64,000 bases of DNA from Archangium lansingense (GTDB lineage Bacteria; Myxococcota; Myxococcia; Myxococcales; Myxococcaceae), in contig NZ_JAPNKA010000001.1 of NCBI RefSeq assembly GCF_026626635.1, forward strand, positions 5,022,001 through 5,086,000, in the 5' to 3' direction. Shown piece by piece: positions 16,551 to 24,837 of this stretch (positions within the stretch are counted from its first letter, which is position 1; each line of letters starts with the position of its first letter). The position numbers were made by a program, and so were the translations under genes. Under the pieces are notes generated by a model. The model was not told the DNA's origin and ran no database searches. It worked only from the letters and a program-made list of their open reading frames with translations.

Positions 16551-17238
16551 ACAACACCTCGGCGACTTGTGGATCGGCGGGCAGTCCCGATGGAGGCTCT
16601 ATTGATGCTACAGCCAGGAGTGGTACGAGACAAAGAACGCCTCCTCCCGAGCCTGCGACTGCGGCGACGAATGCCACTCCAGTGATAACGATGATGGTGC
16701 CCGTCACGATTTCCTTCCGGTGGCTCTTGAGCCAGTCAATAGCGATGTCCACCCTCGTGAACTCTTGAGCCTCCTTCTCGGCCCATGGTCCCTGCCCGTT
16801 GAGGCACTTTTGATAGAACTTCGTGCATGTGCTTTGGCACCAGTCACCCCTGTTTCTTGCCCACGACCCGCGGTAGCTCGGGTATTTCTCACCCTCGATT
16901 GGGATAGGCCTCGGGCTGCTCGTGCACAAGGCAATGCACATATCCTGTTTGGATTCGCAATGGGCGGAGGATGTCGCGACGCGCACGAGCCTTCCAGCAA
17001 GTCCACCGTGTCTTGTGTGGTAGGGATAATTCGTCAGGTCGAATTCCTCAAGGGGCTTCCAGGAGTGGCGCACCTGCCCGTTCGGAGACTCCTCGATGAC
17101 GAGCACATGCCGGGTTAACTCCTGTGTGCTCGTGGGTCCAGGGGCCGGGTATCGGGTGGCACTGCAGGAAACGAGCAACACACAGAGGAGCGTGGCGCCG
17201 AGCCTTCGCGGCACCGTGAGCATTGTCATGGGGTCCAT
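16537..17238 (-). CDS. Lipoprotein with C-terminal hydrophobic hairpin, candidate polymorphic toxin
   Basis: The 233-residue product starts at ATG 17238 behind AAGGGA. It has a lipoprotein signal ending LVSC-SAT, so it should be lipidated at that Cys. The mature part has several Cys (SKQDMCIALCTSS, GDWCQSTCTKFYQKC), an Arg/Lys-rich stretch (WLKSHRKEIVTG) and a strongly hydrophobic Gly-rich hairpin (TIIVITGVAFVAAVAGSGG, then VLCLVPLLAVASI) near the C-terminus. This plan, and the overlapping downstream gene of unrelated cytoplasmic type, resembles the lipoprotein toxins (SitA-like) that myxobacteria deliver by outer-membrane exchange. No SitA family signature is recognised with certainty. Low-GC composition supports horizontal acquisition. 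Confidence 0.6.
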   Translation of the reverse strand: MDPMTMLTVPRRLGATLLCVLLVSCSATRYPAPGPTSTQELTRHVLVIEESPNGQVRHSWKPLEEFDLTNYPYHTRHGGLAGRLVRVATSSAHCESKQDMCIALCTSSPRPIPIEGEKYPSYRGSWARNRGDWCQSTCTKFYQKCLNGQGPWAEKEAQEFTRVDIAIDWLKSHRKEIVTGTIIVITGVAFVAAVAGSGGGVLCLVPLLAVASIEPPSGLPADPQVAEVLYANP

Positions 17239-17304
17239 GTCCCTTATTGCGAATCTGGCCTCGAATGCGGGCCACGGACCATACCTCGGTAAAGCATGAC
17301 TGGC

Positions 17305-18384
17305 TCAGCGCGATTCGAGCGCCCGGCGATAGGTGGCCAGGGTCCGTCGCGCGCAGTCTTCCCAGTTGAAGAGCGCTGCTCGCTCGCGGCCTTTCTCCGC
17401 CAATTCGCGGCGCAAGGCATCGTCGCGCAGCAGCTTCAGCGCCGTTTCCCGCCATGCGTTCGCGTCATCCGGGGAGAGCAGCAGCGCGGCCTCGCCCACC
17501 ACCTCCGGCAGCGACGTGGCCCGCGCAGCCATCACCGGTGTGCCGCACGCCATGGCCTCCAGCGGAGGCAACCCGAAGCCTTCGTAGCGCGAGGGCATCA
17601 ACAGCGCCGTCGCGGCCCCGTACAGGCGCGGCATGTCGTCTTCGGGGATATCGGCCAGCTCGATTGTCGACTCCGGGAAGCCCAGTTCCCATACCGCGCC
17701 CTTGCCCGCCAGCAGCACGATGGGCACCGGCAGCGATGACGCAATCTCCGCCAGCAACCCCAGGTTCTTGAAGGCCTTGGTGTTGCCCACCGCGAGGAAG
17801 AAGCGTGACGGCAGCTTCCGGCGCTCGCGGAAGTCCTTCAGCTCCGAGGCCGTCGGCGGTTGGTAGCGCGCGTCCACGCCATTCGGAATCACCTGCAGGC
17901 GGTAGGGCGACAGGCTGAGCTCCCTCGCCAACTCCGTGCGAGAGAACTCGGAGACGGTGATGAGTGCCCGGGCTGTCTTCGATCGGGGACCCACAATCAG
18001 CTTGTAGTAGGCGCGGCGGCCCGGGCCGTACTCATCCGCCAGCACCAGGTGGTTGGCGTCGTGCAGCGTCGCCACCAGCCGCCCCGGCCACAGCGCGGGC
18101 ACCGAGAAGGACGTTGCGTGGAACAGGTCGGGCGCCAGCTTGATGAGCGAGGCGGCGAGCACCGGTTGCTCCAGGGGCGATAGGAACTCCACCGGGCAGC
18201 GGTGCAGGGGGATGCGCGGCGTAAGGGCCCCGAGCCCCGCCGGCAGCCCCTCCGGGCCCGTGAGGCCGCTGAAGCTCAGGTCCGGAGCAAGCTCCGGTAG
18301 CCGGCTCGCCAGCTCCAGCGCGTATCGCGCGATGCCGTGCAGCCGGCCACGAACCATGCGCAGGTCGATGAGGACGCTCGCCAC
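17305..18384 (-). CDS. GT4-family glycosyltransferase
   Basis: The product is a retaining GT-B glycosyltransferase of 359 residues. The N-terminal domain begins ASVLIDLRMVRGRLHGIARYA, whose glycine-containing loop is usual for family 4. The C-terminal nucleotide-sugar domain has YFLAVGN-like FFLAVGNTKAFKN, and the signature MPSRYEGFGLPPLEAMACG (EX7E motif) near residue 270. It transfers a sugar from a nucleotide donor to a lipid-linked acceptor, probably in exopolysaccharide synthesis, since a second GT4 gene diverges from it 92 bases away and a priming transferase follows. Start GTG at 18384. Donor and acceptor are not predictable. Confidence 0.88.
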   Translation of the reverse strand: MASVLIDLRMVRGRLHGIARYALELASRLPELAPDLSFSGLTGPEGLPAGLGALTPRIPLHRCPVEFLSPLEQPVLAASLIKLAPDLFHATSFSVPALWPGRLVATLHDANHLVLADEYGPGRRAYYKLIVGPRSKTARALITVSEFSRTELARELSLSPYRLQVIPNGVDARYQPPTASELKDFRERRKLPSRFFLAVGNTKAFKNLGLLAEIASSLPVPIVLLAGKGAVWELGFPESTIELADIPEDDMPRLYGAATALLMPSRYEGFGLPPLEAMACGTPVMAARATSLPEVVGEAALLLSPDDANAWRETALKLLRDDALRRELAEKGRERAALFNWEDCARRTLATYRRALESR

Positions 18385-18476
18385 GGGGGAGCCACTACCA
18401 CACGTACGGGCCAGATGGTGGGGCTCGGTTGGCTGGTTGTCGGCAATCGGGCCGGGCGGTGGTACAAGGCCAGCCC

Positions 18477-19616
18477 GTGAAGGTCGCCCTCGTCCACGAC
18501 TGGCTCGTCACCCAGCGCGGCGGTGAGCACGTGCTCGAGGCACTGTGCGAGCTGTTCCCGCAGGCGGACATCCATACCCTCGTGCACCGCCCCGGCGTCG
18601 TGCACCCGCGCATCGAGTCGCGGCCCATCCATACCTCCGTCCTCCAGCGCATTCCGCGCATCCACAAGCTCTACCGGCACTTCCTCCCGGTCCTCCCCCA
18701 GGTCATCGAGTCCATGCGCCTGGAGGGCTACGACCTGGTCATCTCCTCCAGCCACTGTGTGGCCAAGGGCATCCGCAAGCCGCCCGGGGCGAAGCACCTC
18801 GCGTACGTGCACGCGCCCATGCGCTACATGTGGGACCTCTTCGACGACTACTTCGGGCCGGGGCGAGCCTCGCTGCCGGTGCGCGTGGCGGCGCACGCGG
18901 TGCGGCCGTACCTCCAGAAGTGGGACCGGGAGAGCACCGCCGGGGTGGACCGCATCCTCGTCAACAGCCAGCACATCGCCAGCAAGGTGCAGCGCTTCTG
19001 GGGCCGCGAGGCCTCCGTGGTCTACCCCCCCATCGCCCTGGACCGCTTCTGCCAGCACTCGCTCGAGGGGCTCGGCCAGGGCGGCTACTACCTGTGGCTG
19101 GGGGCCTTCGCTCCCTACAAGCGGCTCGACATCGCCCTGGAGGCCTTCCGTCACCTGGATGCCCCGCTCTGGGTGGTGGGCACCGGCCAGGAGGCGGCGA
19201 AGCTCACCTCGGGGCCGCTGCCCTCCCACATCCGCTTCCTCGGCTCCGTGCCCAATGAGGCGCTCGCCGGCCTCTACCGCGACGCGCGCGCCCTCATCTT
19301 CACCCCCGAGGAGGATTTCGGCATCGTCCCCCTGGAGGCCCAGGCCTGTGGCCGCCCCGTCATCGCCTACGGGCGGGGTGGGGCGCTGGAGACGGTCAGC
19401 CCTCTCACGGGTCTCTTCTTCGACGAGCAGACGCCCGACGCGCTGGTGGAGGCCGTGCACCGTTTCGAGCAGTGGGAGCCCCTCTTCCAGCCCGCCGACG
19501 CTCGCGCCCAGGCCGAGCGCTTCAGCCGCTCCGCCTTCCTGCGCGCGGTGCAGGCCGAGGTGGACTCGCTGATGGGTGCTCCGTCCCGCCCCGCCGTCCG
19601 GGCCGCCGTACCCTGA
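18477..19616 (+). CDS. GT4-family glycosyltransferase (EPS type)
   Basis: The product has 379 residues from GTG 18477. MKVALVHDWLVTQRGGEHVLE is reached only with this start, and the open frame upstream lacks coding character. The N-terminal domain carries the RGGEHVLE loop; the C-terminal domain has YYLWLGAFAPYKRLDIALEA and EEDFGIVPLEAQACGRPV, the EX7E donor site. YVHAPMRYMWD around residue 115 is typical of bacterial mannosyl/rhamnosyl-type GT4 enzymes near Wzx/Wzy loci. It is followed after 223 bases by a WcaJ-type priming enzyme, so it probably adds a sugar to the nascent EPS repeat unit on the cytoplasmic face. Confidence 0.88.
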   Translation: MKVALVHDWLVTQRGGEHVLEALCELFPQADIHTLVHRPGVVHPRIESRPIHTSVLQRIPRIHKLYRHFLPVLPQVIESMRLEGYDLVISSSHCVAKGIRKPPGAKHLAYVHAPMRYMWDLFDDYFGPGRASLPVRVAAHAVRPYLQKWDRESTAGVDRILVNSQHIASKVQRFWGREASVVYPPIALDRFCQHSLEGLGQGGYYLWLGAFAPYKRLDIALEAFRHLDAPLWVVGTGQEAAKLTSGPLPSHIRFLGSVPNEALAGLYRDARALIFTPEEDFGIVPLEAQACGRPVIAYGRGGALETVSPLTGLFFDEQTPDALVEAVHRFEQWEPLFQPADARAQAERFSRSAFLRAVQAEVDSLMGAPSRPAVRAAVP

Positions 19617-19839
19617 CACCGCTGTCCTGGAGGGTGTCTTTTTCGAGGGGCGTACACCCGCCGCGGGGGCTCGCACCGTTGGCCACAAGTCCGGGCAACC
19701 CCTTGGATTCCGGGCGCTTTCCATGGTAGGAGCGCGTCCGGCCGCATGGGTTGTCCGGTGCAGGACGGCGTGTGGGGGCGGGGTGCGACGATTGCAGGTC
19801 GCGGCCGAGCGTTTTGCAGGCCACAGTAAGGAGGCCCGC

Positions 19840-21234
19840 GTGTTCAACCGGTTCCAGCGCTTCTATACGTCCATCAAGGTCGCCGCCGACGTGGTGATGC
19901 TGACGCTGGCGTTCGCGCTCGCCTACGTCAGCCGCTTCGAGGGCCCCATCCCCGTCTTCTACGGGTTGCCGGCCGTGGAGGAGACGCTGCTGTCGCTGGC
20001 GACGGTGCTCATCGTCTTCCCCGTCACCTACCGGCAGGCGCGGCTGTACGCCACCAACCGGGCGCGCACGCACATCGGCGAGGTGTTCGAGGTCTTCAAG
20101 GCCACCATCATGGCCACGCTCATCGTGGTGGCGCTGACGTACTTCACCCGTGAGCGCTACTCGCGTCTGATGCTGGCCTTCTTCGCCGGCTACTCGTTCG
20201 TGGGCGTGTCCGCGGTGCGGCTGGTGCTGCGCGCGGTGCTCAACGAGGTGCGCCGGCGCGGCTTCAACCTCAAGTCCATCCTGGTCATCGGCGCGGGCGA
20301 GCTGGGCCAGCGCGTCATCGAGACGGTCGAGGGCCACAAGGAGCTGGGCTTCCGCGTGGAGGGCGTGCTCACGCTGCGGCCCGAGAAGGTGGGCCTGCAG
20401 GTGCAGGGCGTGCCCGTGGTGGGCCACATCAAGGACGTGGACGCCGTGCTGGATGCTCGCCCGGTGGATCAGGTCATCATCGCAGTGCCGCTCGAGGAGC
20501 AGGCCGCCGTCAAGCCGCTCATGGAGCAGCTCGCGCTGCGCACCGTGGACGTGAAGGTGGTGCCGGACCTCTACCAGTACGTCACCCTGTACGGCGGGCT
20601 CGAGGAGTTCGGCGGGCTGCCCATCATCAGCCTCCAGGGCGATCCGATGACGGGCTGGAACATGGTGGCCAAGCGCGTCTTCGACATCCTCTTCGCGCTG
20701 GTGGCCATAGCGGTGAGCGCTCCCATCATGCTGGCCGTGGCCCTCGCGGTGAGGCTCACCAGCCGCGGGCCCCTGCTCTATGCCCAGGAGCGCATGGGCA
20801 TGGACGGCGAGACGTTCCACATCCTCAAGTTCCGCACCATGCGTGTGGACGCCGAGGTGACGGGCGCCATGATGGCGAGCAAGGACGACCCGCGTCGCAC
20901 GCCCATTGGCACCTTCCTGCGCAAGTACTCGCTCGACGAGCTGCCCCAGTTCTTCAACGTGCTGATGGGCGACATGAGCCTGGTGGGCCCGCGGCCCGAG
21001 CGGCCCGTGTTCATCGAGGAGTTCAAGAAGCAGATTCCTCGCTACCACCTGCGCCACAAGGTCAAGGCCGGCATCACCGGCTGGGCGCAGATCAACGGGC
21101 TGCGCGGCCAGACGTCCATCCAGAAGCGGATCGAATACGACCTGTACTACATCGAGAACTGGTCGTTGCTGATGGACCTGAAGATTCTCATCCGGACTGC
21201 ACTGGGCGGCTTCCTGTCGAAGAACGCCTACTAG
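19840..21234 (+). CDS. Undecaprenyl-phosphate hexose-1-phosphate transferase (WcaJ/EpsZ type)
   Basis: This polyisoprenyl-phosphate sugar-1-phosphate transferase starts EPS repeat units by loading glucose- or galactose-1-phosphate onto undecaprenyl phosphate. GTG 19840 follows AAGGAGG by a few bases and gives 464 residues. There are four N-terminal membrane helices, a CoA-binding-like Rossmann segment (ILVIGAGELGQRVIE around residue 147), a hairpin membrane anchor (RVFDILFALVAIAVSAPIM) and the catalytic domain with KFRTMRVDAE, LRKYSLDELPQFFNVLMGDM, SLVGPRPERP and the C-terminal NWSLLMDLKIL. These match the WcaJ subfamily; the myxococcal counterpart is EpsZ. The sugar is not determined. The 223 bases upstream hold no other gene that I can support. 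Confidence 0.92.
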   Translation: MFNRFQRFYTSIKVAADVVMLTLAFALAYVSRFEGPIPVFYGLPAVEETLLSLATVLIVFPVTYRQARLYATNRARTHIGEVFEVFKATIMATLIVVALTYFTRERYSRLMLAFFAGYSFVGVSAVRLVLRAVLNEVRRRGFNLKSILVIGAGELGQRVIETVEGHKELGFRVEGVLTLRPEKVGLQVQGVPVVGHIKDVDAVLDARPVDQVIIAVPLEEQAAVKPLMEQLALRTVDVKVVPDLYQYVTLYGGLEEFGGLPIISLQGDPMTGWNMVAKRVFDILFALVAIAVSAPIMLAVALAVRLTSRGPLLYAQERMGMDGETFHILKFRTMRVDAEVTGAMMASKDDPRRTPIGTFLRKYSLDELPQFFNVLMGDMSLVGPRPERPVFIEEFKKQIPRYHLRHKVKAGITGWAQINGLRGQTSIQKRIEYDLYYIENWSLLMDLKILIRTALGGFLSKNAY

Positions 21235-21332
21235 CTCGGTGCCGGAGCGCTCGGGCAGGTGTGTGGCCTGTCGCACGCCCAAGCGGAGAGTCGTGACCTC
21301 CAGGTTGCATACCGGTCTAGTATCGGCCTCGC

Positions 21333-24300
21333 ATGGCTGAACAGCTCGGAGCGCATCTGGTCCGCAAGGGCCTCATCACGCAGGCGCAGCTCGATGAGGC
21401 TCTGAAGTCGCAACTCATCTACGGTGGCAGCCTGGGAACCAACCTGGTCGAGCTGGGAGTGCTCGACATGGCCACGTTGGGGCAAGCGCTGTCCGACGCG
21501 TTCCACTTCCCGCTCGCGCCCGAGGCAGAGCTGGAGGCGGTGGCGCCCGAGACGATCGCGCTGCTCAAACCCGAGCAGGTGCGCAACCACCTGGCTTTCC
21601 CGCTGGCCCTGGAGGGCCGCCGCCTGCGCGTGGCCTTGGTGAACCCGCAGGATCCCAAGCACGTGGATGCGCTCGGCTTCGCCACGGGCATGCGCATCGT
21701 GCCCTCCATCCTGCCGGAGCTGCGCCTCTTCGATTTGCTGGAGAAACGCTACGGCATCCCCAAGCCCGTGCGCCCCGTTCGTCCGGCTCAGCCCAAGCCC
21801 GCGGTGGGGCAGGGGGCCTCCGTTGCGCAGCGGCCCGCGCCAGTGCCTCAGCCGGCGCAAGCGCCGACCTCGGCTCAGCCTTCTCCGGCGGCTCCTCCGC
21901 GCCCAGCGTCTCCGGGGGCGCCGGCTCCTTCGGGTCCGGGTCCCGCGCAGCCCGCGCCGGCAGGTGCTCCGGTGGCCGCCGCACCTCGTCCTGGCCCCAC
22001 GCCCCCCGCTCCGGCTCCCGCTCCTGGCGCCGCCAACCCCGGGATGAATCCCCAGGCTCAGCCTCCGGTGGCCGCCGCGGGCCCGTCTCCGGGTATGCGG
22101 CCCGCACCGGCGGCTCCTCCACCTTCGGCACCCGCGGGTGTTGTCGCGAAGCCTGCTTCCGCTCCTGTGGCGGGTGCGCCTGCTGCTCCGGGAGCGCCTG
22201 GTGCCGCGCCCGGTGGGGCTGTGGCTCCGAGGCCTCCGGCGCCCGTGGGTGGTGCTCCTGTTCCTGGGGCTCCTGGAAGTGCTCCGGCTGGGGCTGTGGC
22301 GGCTCGTCCGCCGGTTTCGCCCGGAGTGCCCGGGCGTGTTCCGGCTGGTGCTGCGCCTGCTCATCCTCCCGCGGCGGTGGCTTCGGCCGGGCCGGGCGCG
22401 CCCTCGGGAGCACCAGGCGGAGCTGTGCCTCCAGCGGCCGCGGCGAGATCCCCTGGTGCGCCGGGTGCACCGCCCTCCGCGCCTCCTCGACCCGTCCCCG
22501 CGGGCATGCCTGGCGCGCCGGGCGCACCCGCCGCGAAGCCTGCTGCACCGGCTCCCTCCAGTGGTGCACCCGCTGGGGCCACGCCTCCGCAACCTGCCTC
22601 GCCTGCGACACCCGCCACGCCGGGTGGGCCTGTGGCCGCGAAGCCCGCGGGCGCTGCTCCGAGCGCGGGCGGCCCCGCACAGCCCGGGCAGAGCCTGCCT
22701 CCGGGCATGTTGCCGCGGAACGCTCCGGGGGCGGCTCAGCCAGCTCCGGGACAGGTTCCTCCGACTCAGGCGGTGCGTCCTCCAGAGACTCCGGCGGCTC
22801 AGCCGGGCGCGGCTCCTGTGCGTCCTTCGGCGCCTGGGACGTCGCCCGTTCCTCCTGGTGCGCAGGCTCCTCCCGGTGCGCCCGCGATGGCTCGTCCTCC
22901 CGTGGGGGCTCCTCCTTCGGGGATGCCGCCGCGCCAGGAGCCTCCGAGTACCGCGGCTCGTCCCGCTCCGGTAGCGGCGCCACCTCCGGGCGCTCCTGCT
23001 CCCGCGTCCACACAGAGCGGGGCGGTGCCTCCTCCCGCGGGGGCGTCTCCGGCGGCTCCTCAGCCCGTGCCGGCTCCCAAGCCAGCGGCTCCCGGCGTGG
23101 CAGCTCCGCAGCCTGCGCGCGCTCCCGTGCCTCAGCCTGCGCCTGTCGCGGCTCGGCCTCCGGTTGTTCCTGCTCCCGGCGTGCCGCAGACCGCGCCTTC
23201 CGCTCCGCAGGCCTCGACGCCTGGCAGCGCGCAGGCCGCTCCGGCGTCGGGGCCAGTTCAGAGCACGCCCTCCACTCAGCCCGCGCCTACGGCTCCAGTG
23301 CCCGAGGCCAGGCCCGTGGTGGCTTCTCCGGACCTCTCGCGCAAGCCTGAGACTTTCTCCACGCCGGCGGCGGTGGTGGCTCCTGTAGCGGCTGCGGCTC
23401 CGGCGACTGCCTCCGCGCAGGCCAGGCCTTCTCCGGCGATTGCCTCCGCTCAGGCGGGCGCTTTTCCCGTCACCCTCAAGGACGCGCCTTTTCTGCCGCA
23501 GGATGCCGAGCCGGAGCAGGAGGAGCGGCTGGTTCCTCTCATGGAAGAGGAGACCTCCGCTGCTCCCGCGGCCAGCGTGCAGCCGCCTCCGACGGCCGAG
23601 TCCGCGCCCACCGCTCCGTCTCCCGCGCCGGAACTGAAGAAGGCAGAGCCCGCGGCCGAGGTACCTGTCGCGGTGCCTCCTGCGTCCGAGACGTCTGCAC
23701 CGCCTGCGCGGGCTCCCCTCGCGGCCAGCCCGGCGCAGGTCGCAGGCGAGACGGCTCCCGTGTCTCCCGAGCGCAAGCCTCGGTCCGTTTCCGTGCAGCC
23801 GGTCGAGCTGCCCTCGGAGCCCGCCGGAGACATGCAGGTGTCGTCGCACCTGGAGCTCATGGACTGGCGTCAGTCGGAGACGGCGGACGCCGGACCGAGT
23901 GCGGAGTCCTCGTCTCCCTGGGCGCGGCGGGCCATCGAGGTGGACTTCTCGTCGCAGGAGTCGCTCCCCTCCGAGGCGGGTGTCTCCGATGCGGAAGGGG
24001 AGATTCCGCTGGCGTCCGTGCACGAGTTCATCCCGACCTGGGATCCTTCGGCTGAGCCTCCGGCGGCGGAAGTGGATGGGCCGCCCGCGGAGGACTGGCA
24101 GGCCGCGGGACCGGGCGTGCCGGAAGGGGCTCTGGCTGGGGATTCGCAGAGCATCCAGCTGATGCAATTCCAGGAGTCGCTCGAGGCCCTGCAGCAGGCG
24201 ACGACGCGGGGTGAGCTGGGCAAGGTGCTGCTGGCCTACTGCCAGGGGCGTTTCCCGCGAGGCTTCCTGCTGGGCGAGACGTTTGGTTTTGCTCGGGTGG

Positions 24301-24635
24301 GGCGTGCGTACGGCCCTGGCAGCGACAAGTACGAGGTCTCGGCGTTGCAGGTGGACCTCGAGGCGCCCTCGCTGCTGGCCATGGCCGCGGCGGGCGGCAG
24401 GGCCGTCGTCTCCAGCGTGCCGGAGAGTCCGGTGGACGAGCAGCTCTTCGCCGCCCTCGGCGAGTCGTTCTCGCACCTGATGGCGGCGCCCATCCGGATG
24501 CACCAGCGCACGGTAGGCTTCATCGTCCTCGACGGCGGGCCTTCTCCGTTCGGCGCCGAGGAGCTCGATGAGCTGGAGCAGCTCCTCTCGGTGGCCTCCG
24601 AGGCCTATGGCCGGCTGAACGAGACCGCGTCCTGA
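21333..24635 (+). CDS. MshEN-domain protein with giant Pro/Ala linker and GAF-like C-terminus
   Basis: The product has 1100 residues. Residues about 1-145 are a MshEN (GSPII_E_N) domain with two consecutive motif halves, QLGAHLVRKGLITQAQLDEA and SLGTNLVELGVLDMATL. This is the type that binds cyclic di-GMP in MshE and other T2SS/T4P-related proteins. Residues about 150-760 are an extreme Pro/Ala/Gly-rich, presumably disordered linker. After an acidic region, residues about 950-1095 look like a GAF-type sensory domain (LEALQQATTRGELGKVLLAY, PIRMHQRTVGFIVLDGG). There is no ATPase domain, so it is not an assembly ATPase. It is probably a cytoplasmic regulatory protein linking c-di-GMP with another input. 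The ligand is inference from the motif. Confidence 0.82.
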   Translation: MAEQLGAHLVRKGLITQAQLDEALKSQLIYGGSLGTNLVELGVLDMATLGQALSDAFHFPLAPEAELEAVAPETIALLKPEQVRNHLAFPLALEGRRLRVALVNPQDPKHVDALGFATGMRIVPSILPELRLFDLLEKRYGIPKPVRPVRPAQPKPAVGQGASVAQRPAPVPQPAQAPTSAQPSPAAPPRPASPGAPAPSGPGPAQPAPAGAPVAAAPRPGPTPPAPAPAPGAANPGMNPQAQPPVAAAGPSPGMRPAPAAPPPSAPAGVVAKPASAPVAGAPAAPGAPGAAPGGAVAPRPPAPVGGAPVPGAPGSAPAGAVAARPPVSPGVPGRVPAGAAPAHPPAAVASAGPGAPSGAPGGAVPPAAAARSPGAPGAPPSAPPRPVPAGMPGAPGAPAAKPAAPAPSSGAPAGATPPQPASPATPATPGGPVAAKPAGAAPSAGGPAQPGQSLPPGMLPRNAPGAAQPAPGQVPPTQAVRPPETPAAQPGAAPVRPSAPGTSPVPPGAQAPPGAPAMARPPVGAPPSGMPPRQEPPSTAARPAPVAAPPPGAPAPASTQSGAVPPPAGASPAAPQPVPAPKPAAPGVAAPQPARAPVPQPAPVAARPPVVPAPGVPQTAPSAPQASTPGSAQAAPASGPVQSTPSTQPAPTAPVPEARPVVASPDLSRKPETFSTPAAVVAPVAAAAPATASAQARPSPAIASAQAGAFPVTLKDAPFLPQDAEPEQEERLVPLMEEETSAAPAASVQPPPTAESAPTAPSPAPELKKAEPAAEVPVAVPPASETSAPPARAPLAASPAQVAGETAPVSPERKPRSVSVQPVELPSEPAGDMQVSSHLELMDWRQSETADAGPSAESSSPWARRAIEVDFSSQESLPSEAGVSDAEGEIPLASVHEFIPTWDPSAEPPAAEVDGPPAEDWQAAGPGVPEGALAGDSQSIQLMQFQESLEALQQATTRGELGKVLLAYCQGRFPRGFLLGETFGFARVGRAYGPGSDKYEVSALQVDLEAPSLLAMAAAGGRAVVSSVPESPVDEQLFAALGESFSHLMAAPIRMHQRTVGFIVLDGGPSPFGAEELDELEQLLSVASEAYGRLNETAS

Positions 24636-24683
24636 CTCGGGGCCCTCCGTGCCCGCAATGCCTGACATCGAGGGGTAACAAAA

Positions 24684-24711
24684 AGGCCCCGGTACGTGTG
24701 TACCGGAGCCT
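24684..24711 (-). terminator. Rho-independent terminator, leftward reading
   Basis: A 12-bp stem with one mismatch (AGGCCCCGGTAC / GTACCGGAGCCT) and a GTGT loop lies 48 bases after the MshEN gene. On the minus strand it is followed by five T residues, so it should end leftward transcription, probably that of nrdJ before the insertion element separated them. On the plus strand the T-tract is weak, though it may also serve the MshEN gene. Confidence 0.75.
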
Positions 24712-24747
24712 CTCTGCATCACGGATTCTTGTCTGGGATTCGCGGAG

Positions 24748-24781
24748 ACCCTCACCCCGTCCCTCTCCCAGAGGGAGAGGG
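24748..24781. repeat. Dispersed REP-like palindrome, intact copy
   Basis: Inverted orientation relative to the copies at 14555, 34979 and 54088: ACCCTCACCCCGTCCCTCTC followed by CCAGAGGGAGAGGG. It lies about 60 bases from the second, IS-interrupted copy, in the same orientation, so the two form a tandem pair. Confidence 0.85.
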
Positions 24782-24809
24782 GAGTGGTTTGAACCCTCGT
24801 ACAGCCGAT

Positions 24810-24837
24810 ACCCTCACCCCGTCCCTCTCCCGAGGGG
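24810..24837. repeat. Dispersed REP-like palindrome, left part, interrupted by the IS
   Basis: ACCCTCACCCCGTCCCTCTC continues to CCGAGGGG at the IS boundary. The missing right arm of the palindrome (AGAGGGG) resumes at 26381, directly after the right target duplication. Joined, the two parts restore a complete repeat. Confidence 0.85.
24829..24837 (+). repeat. Left target-site duplication (CCCGAGGGG)
   Basis: This 9-bp direct repeat is identical to 26372-26380 and immediately flanks the element. Nine bases is the duplication length of Tn5/IS50. Confidence 0.85.
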
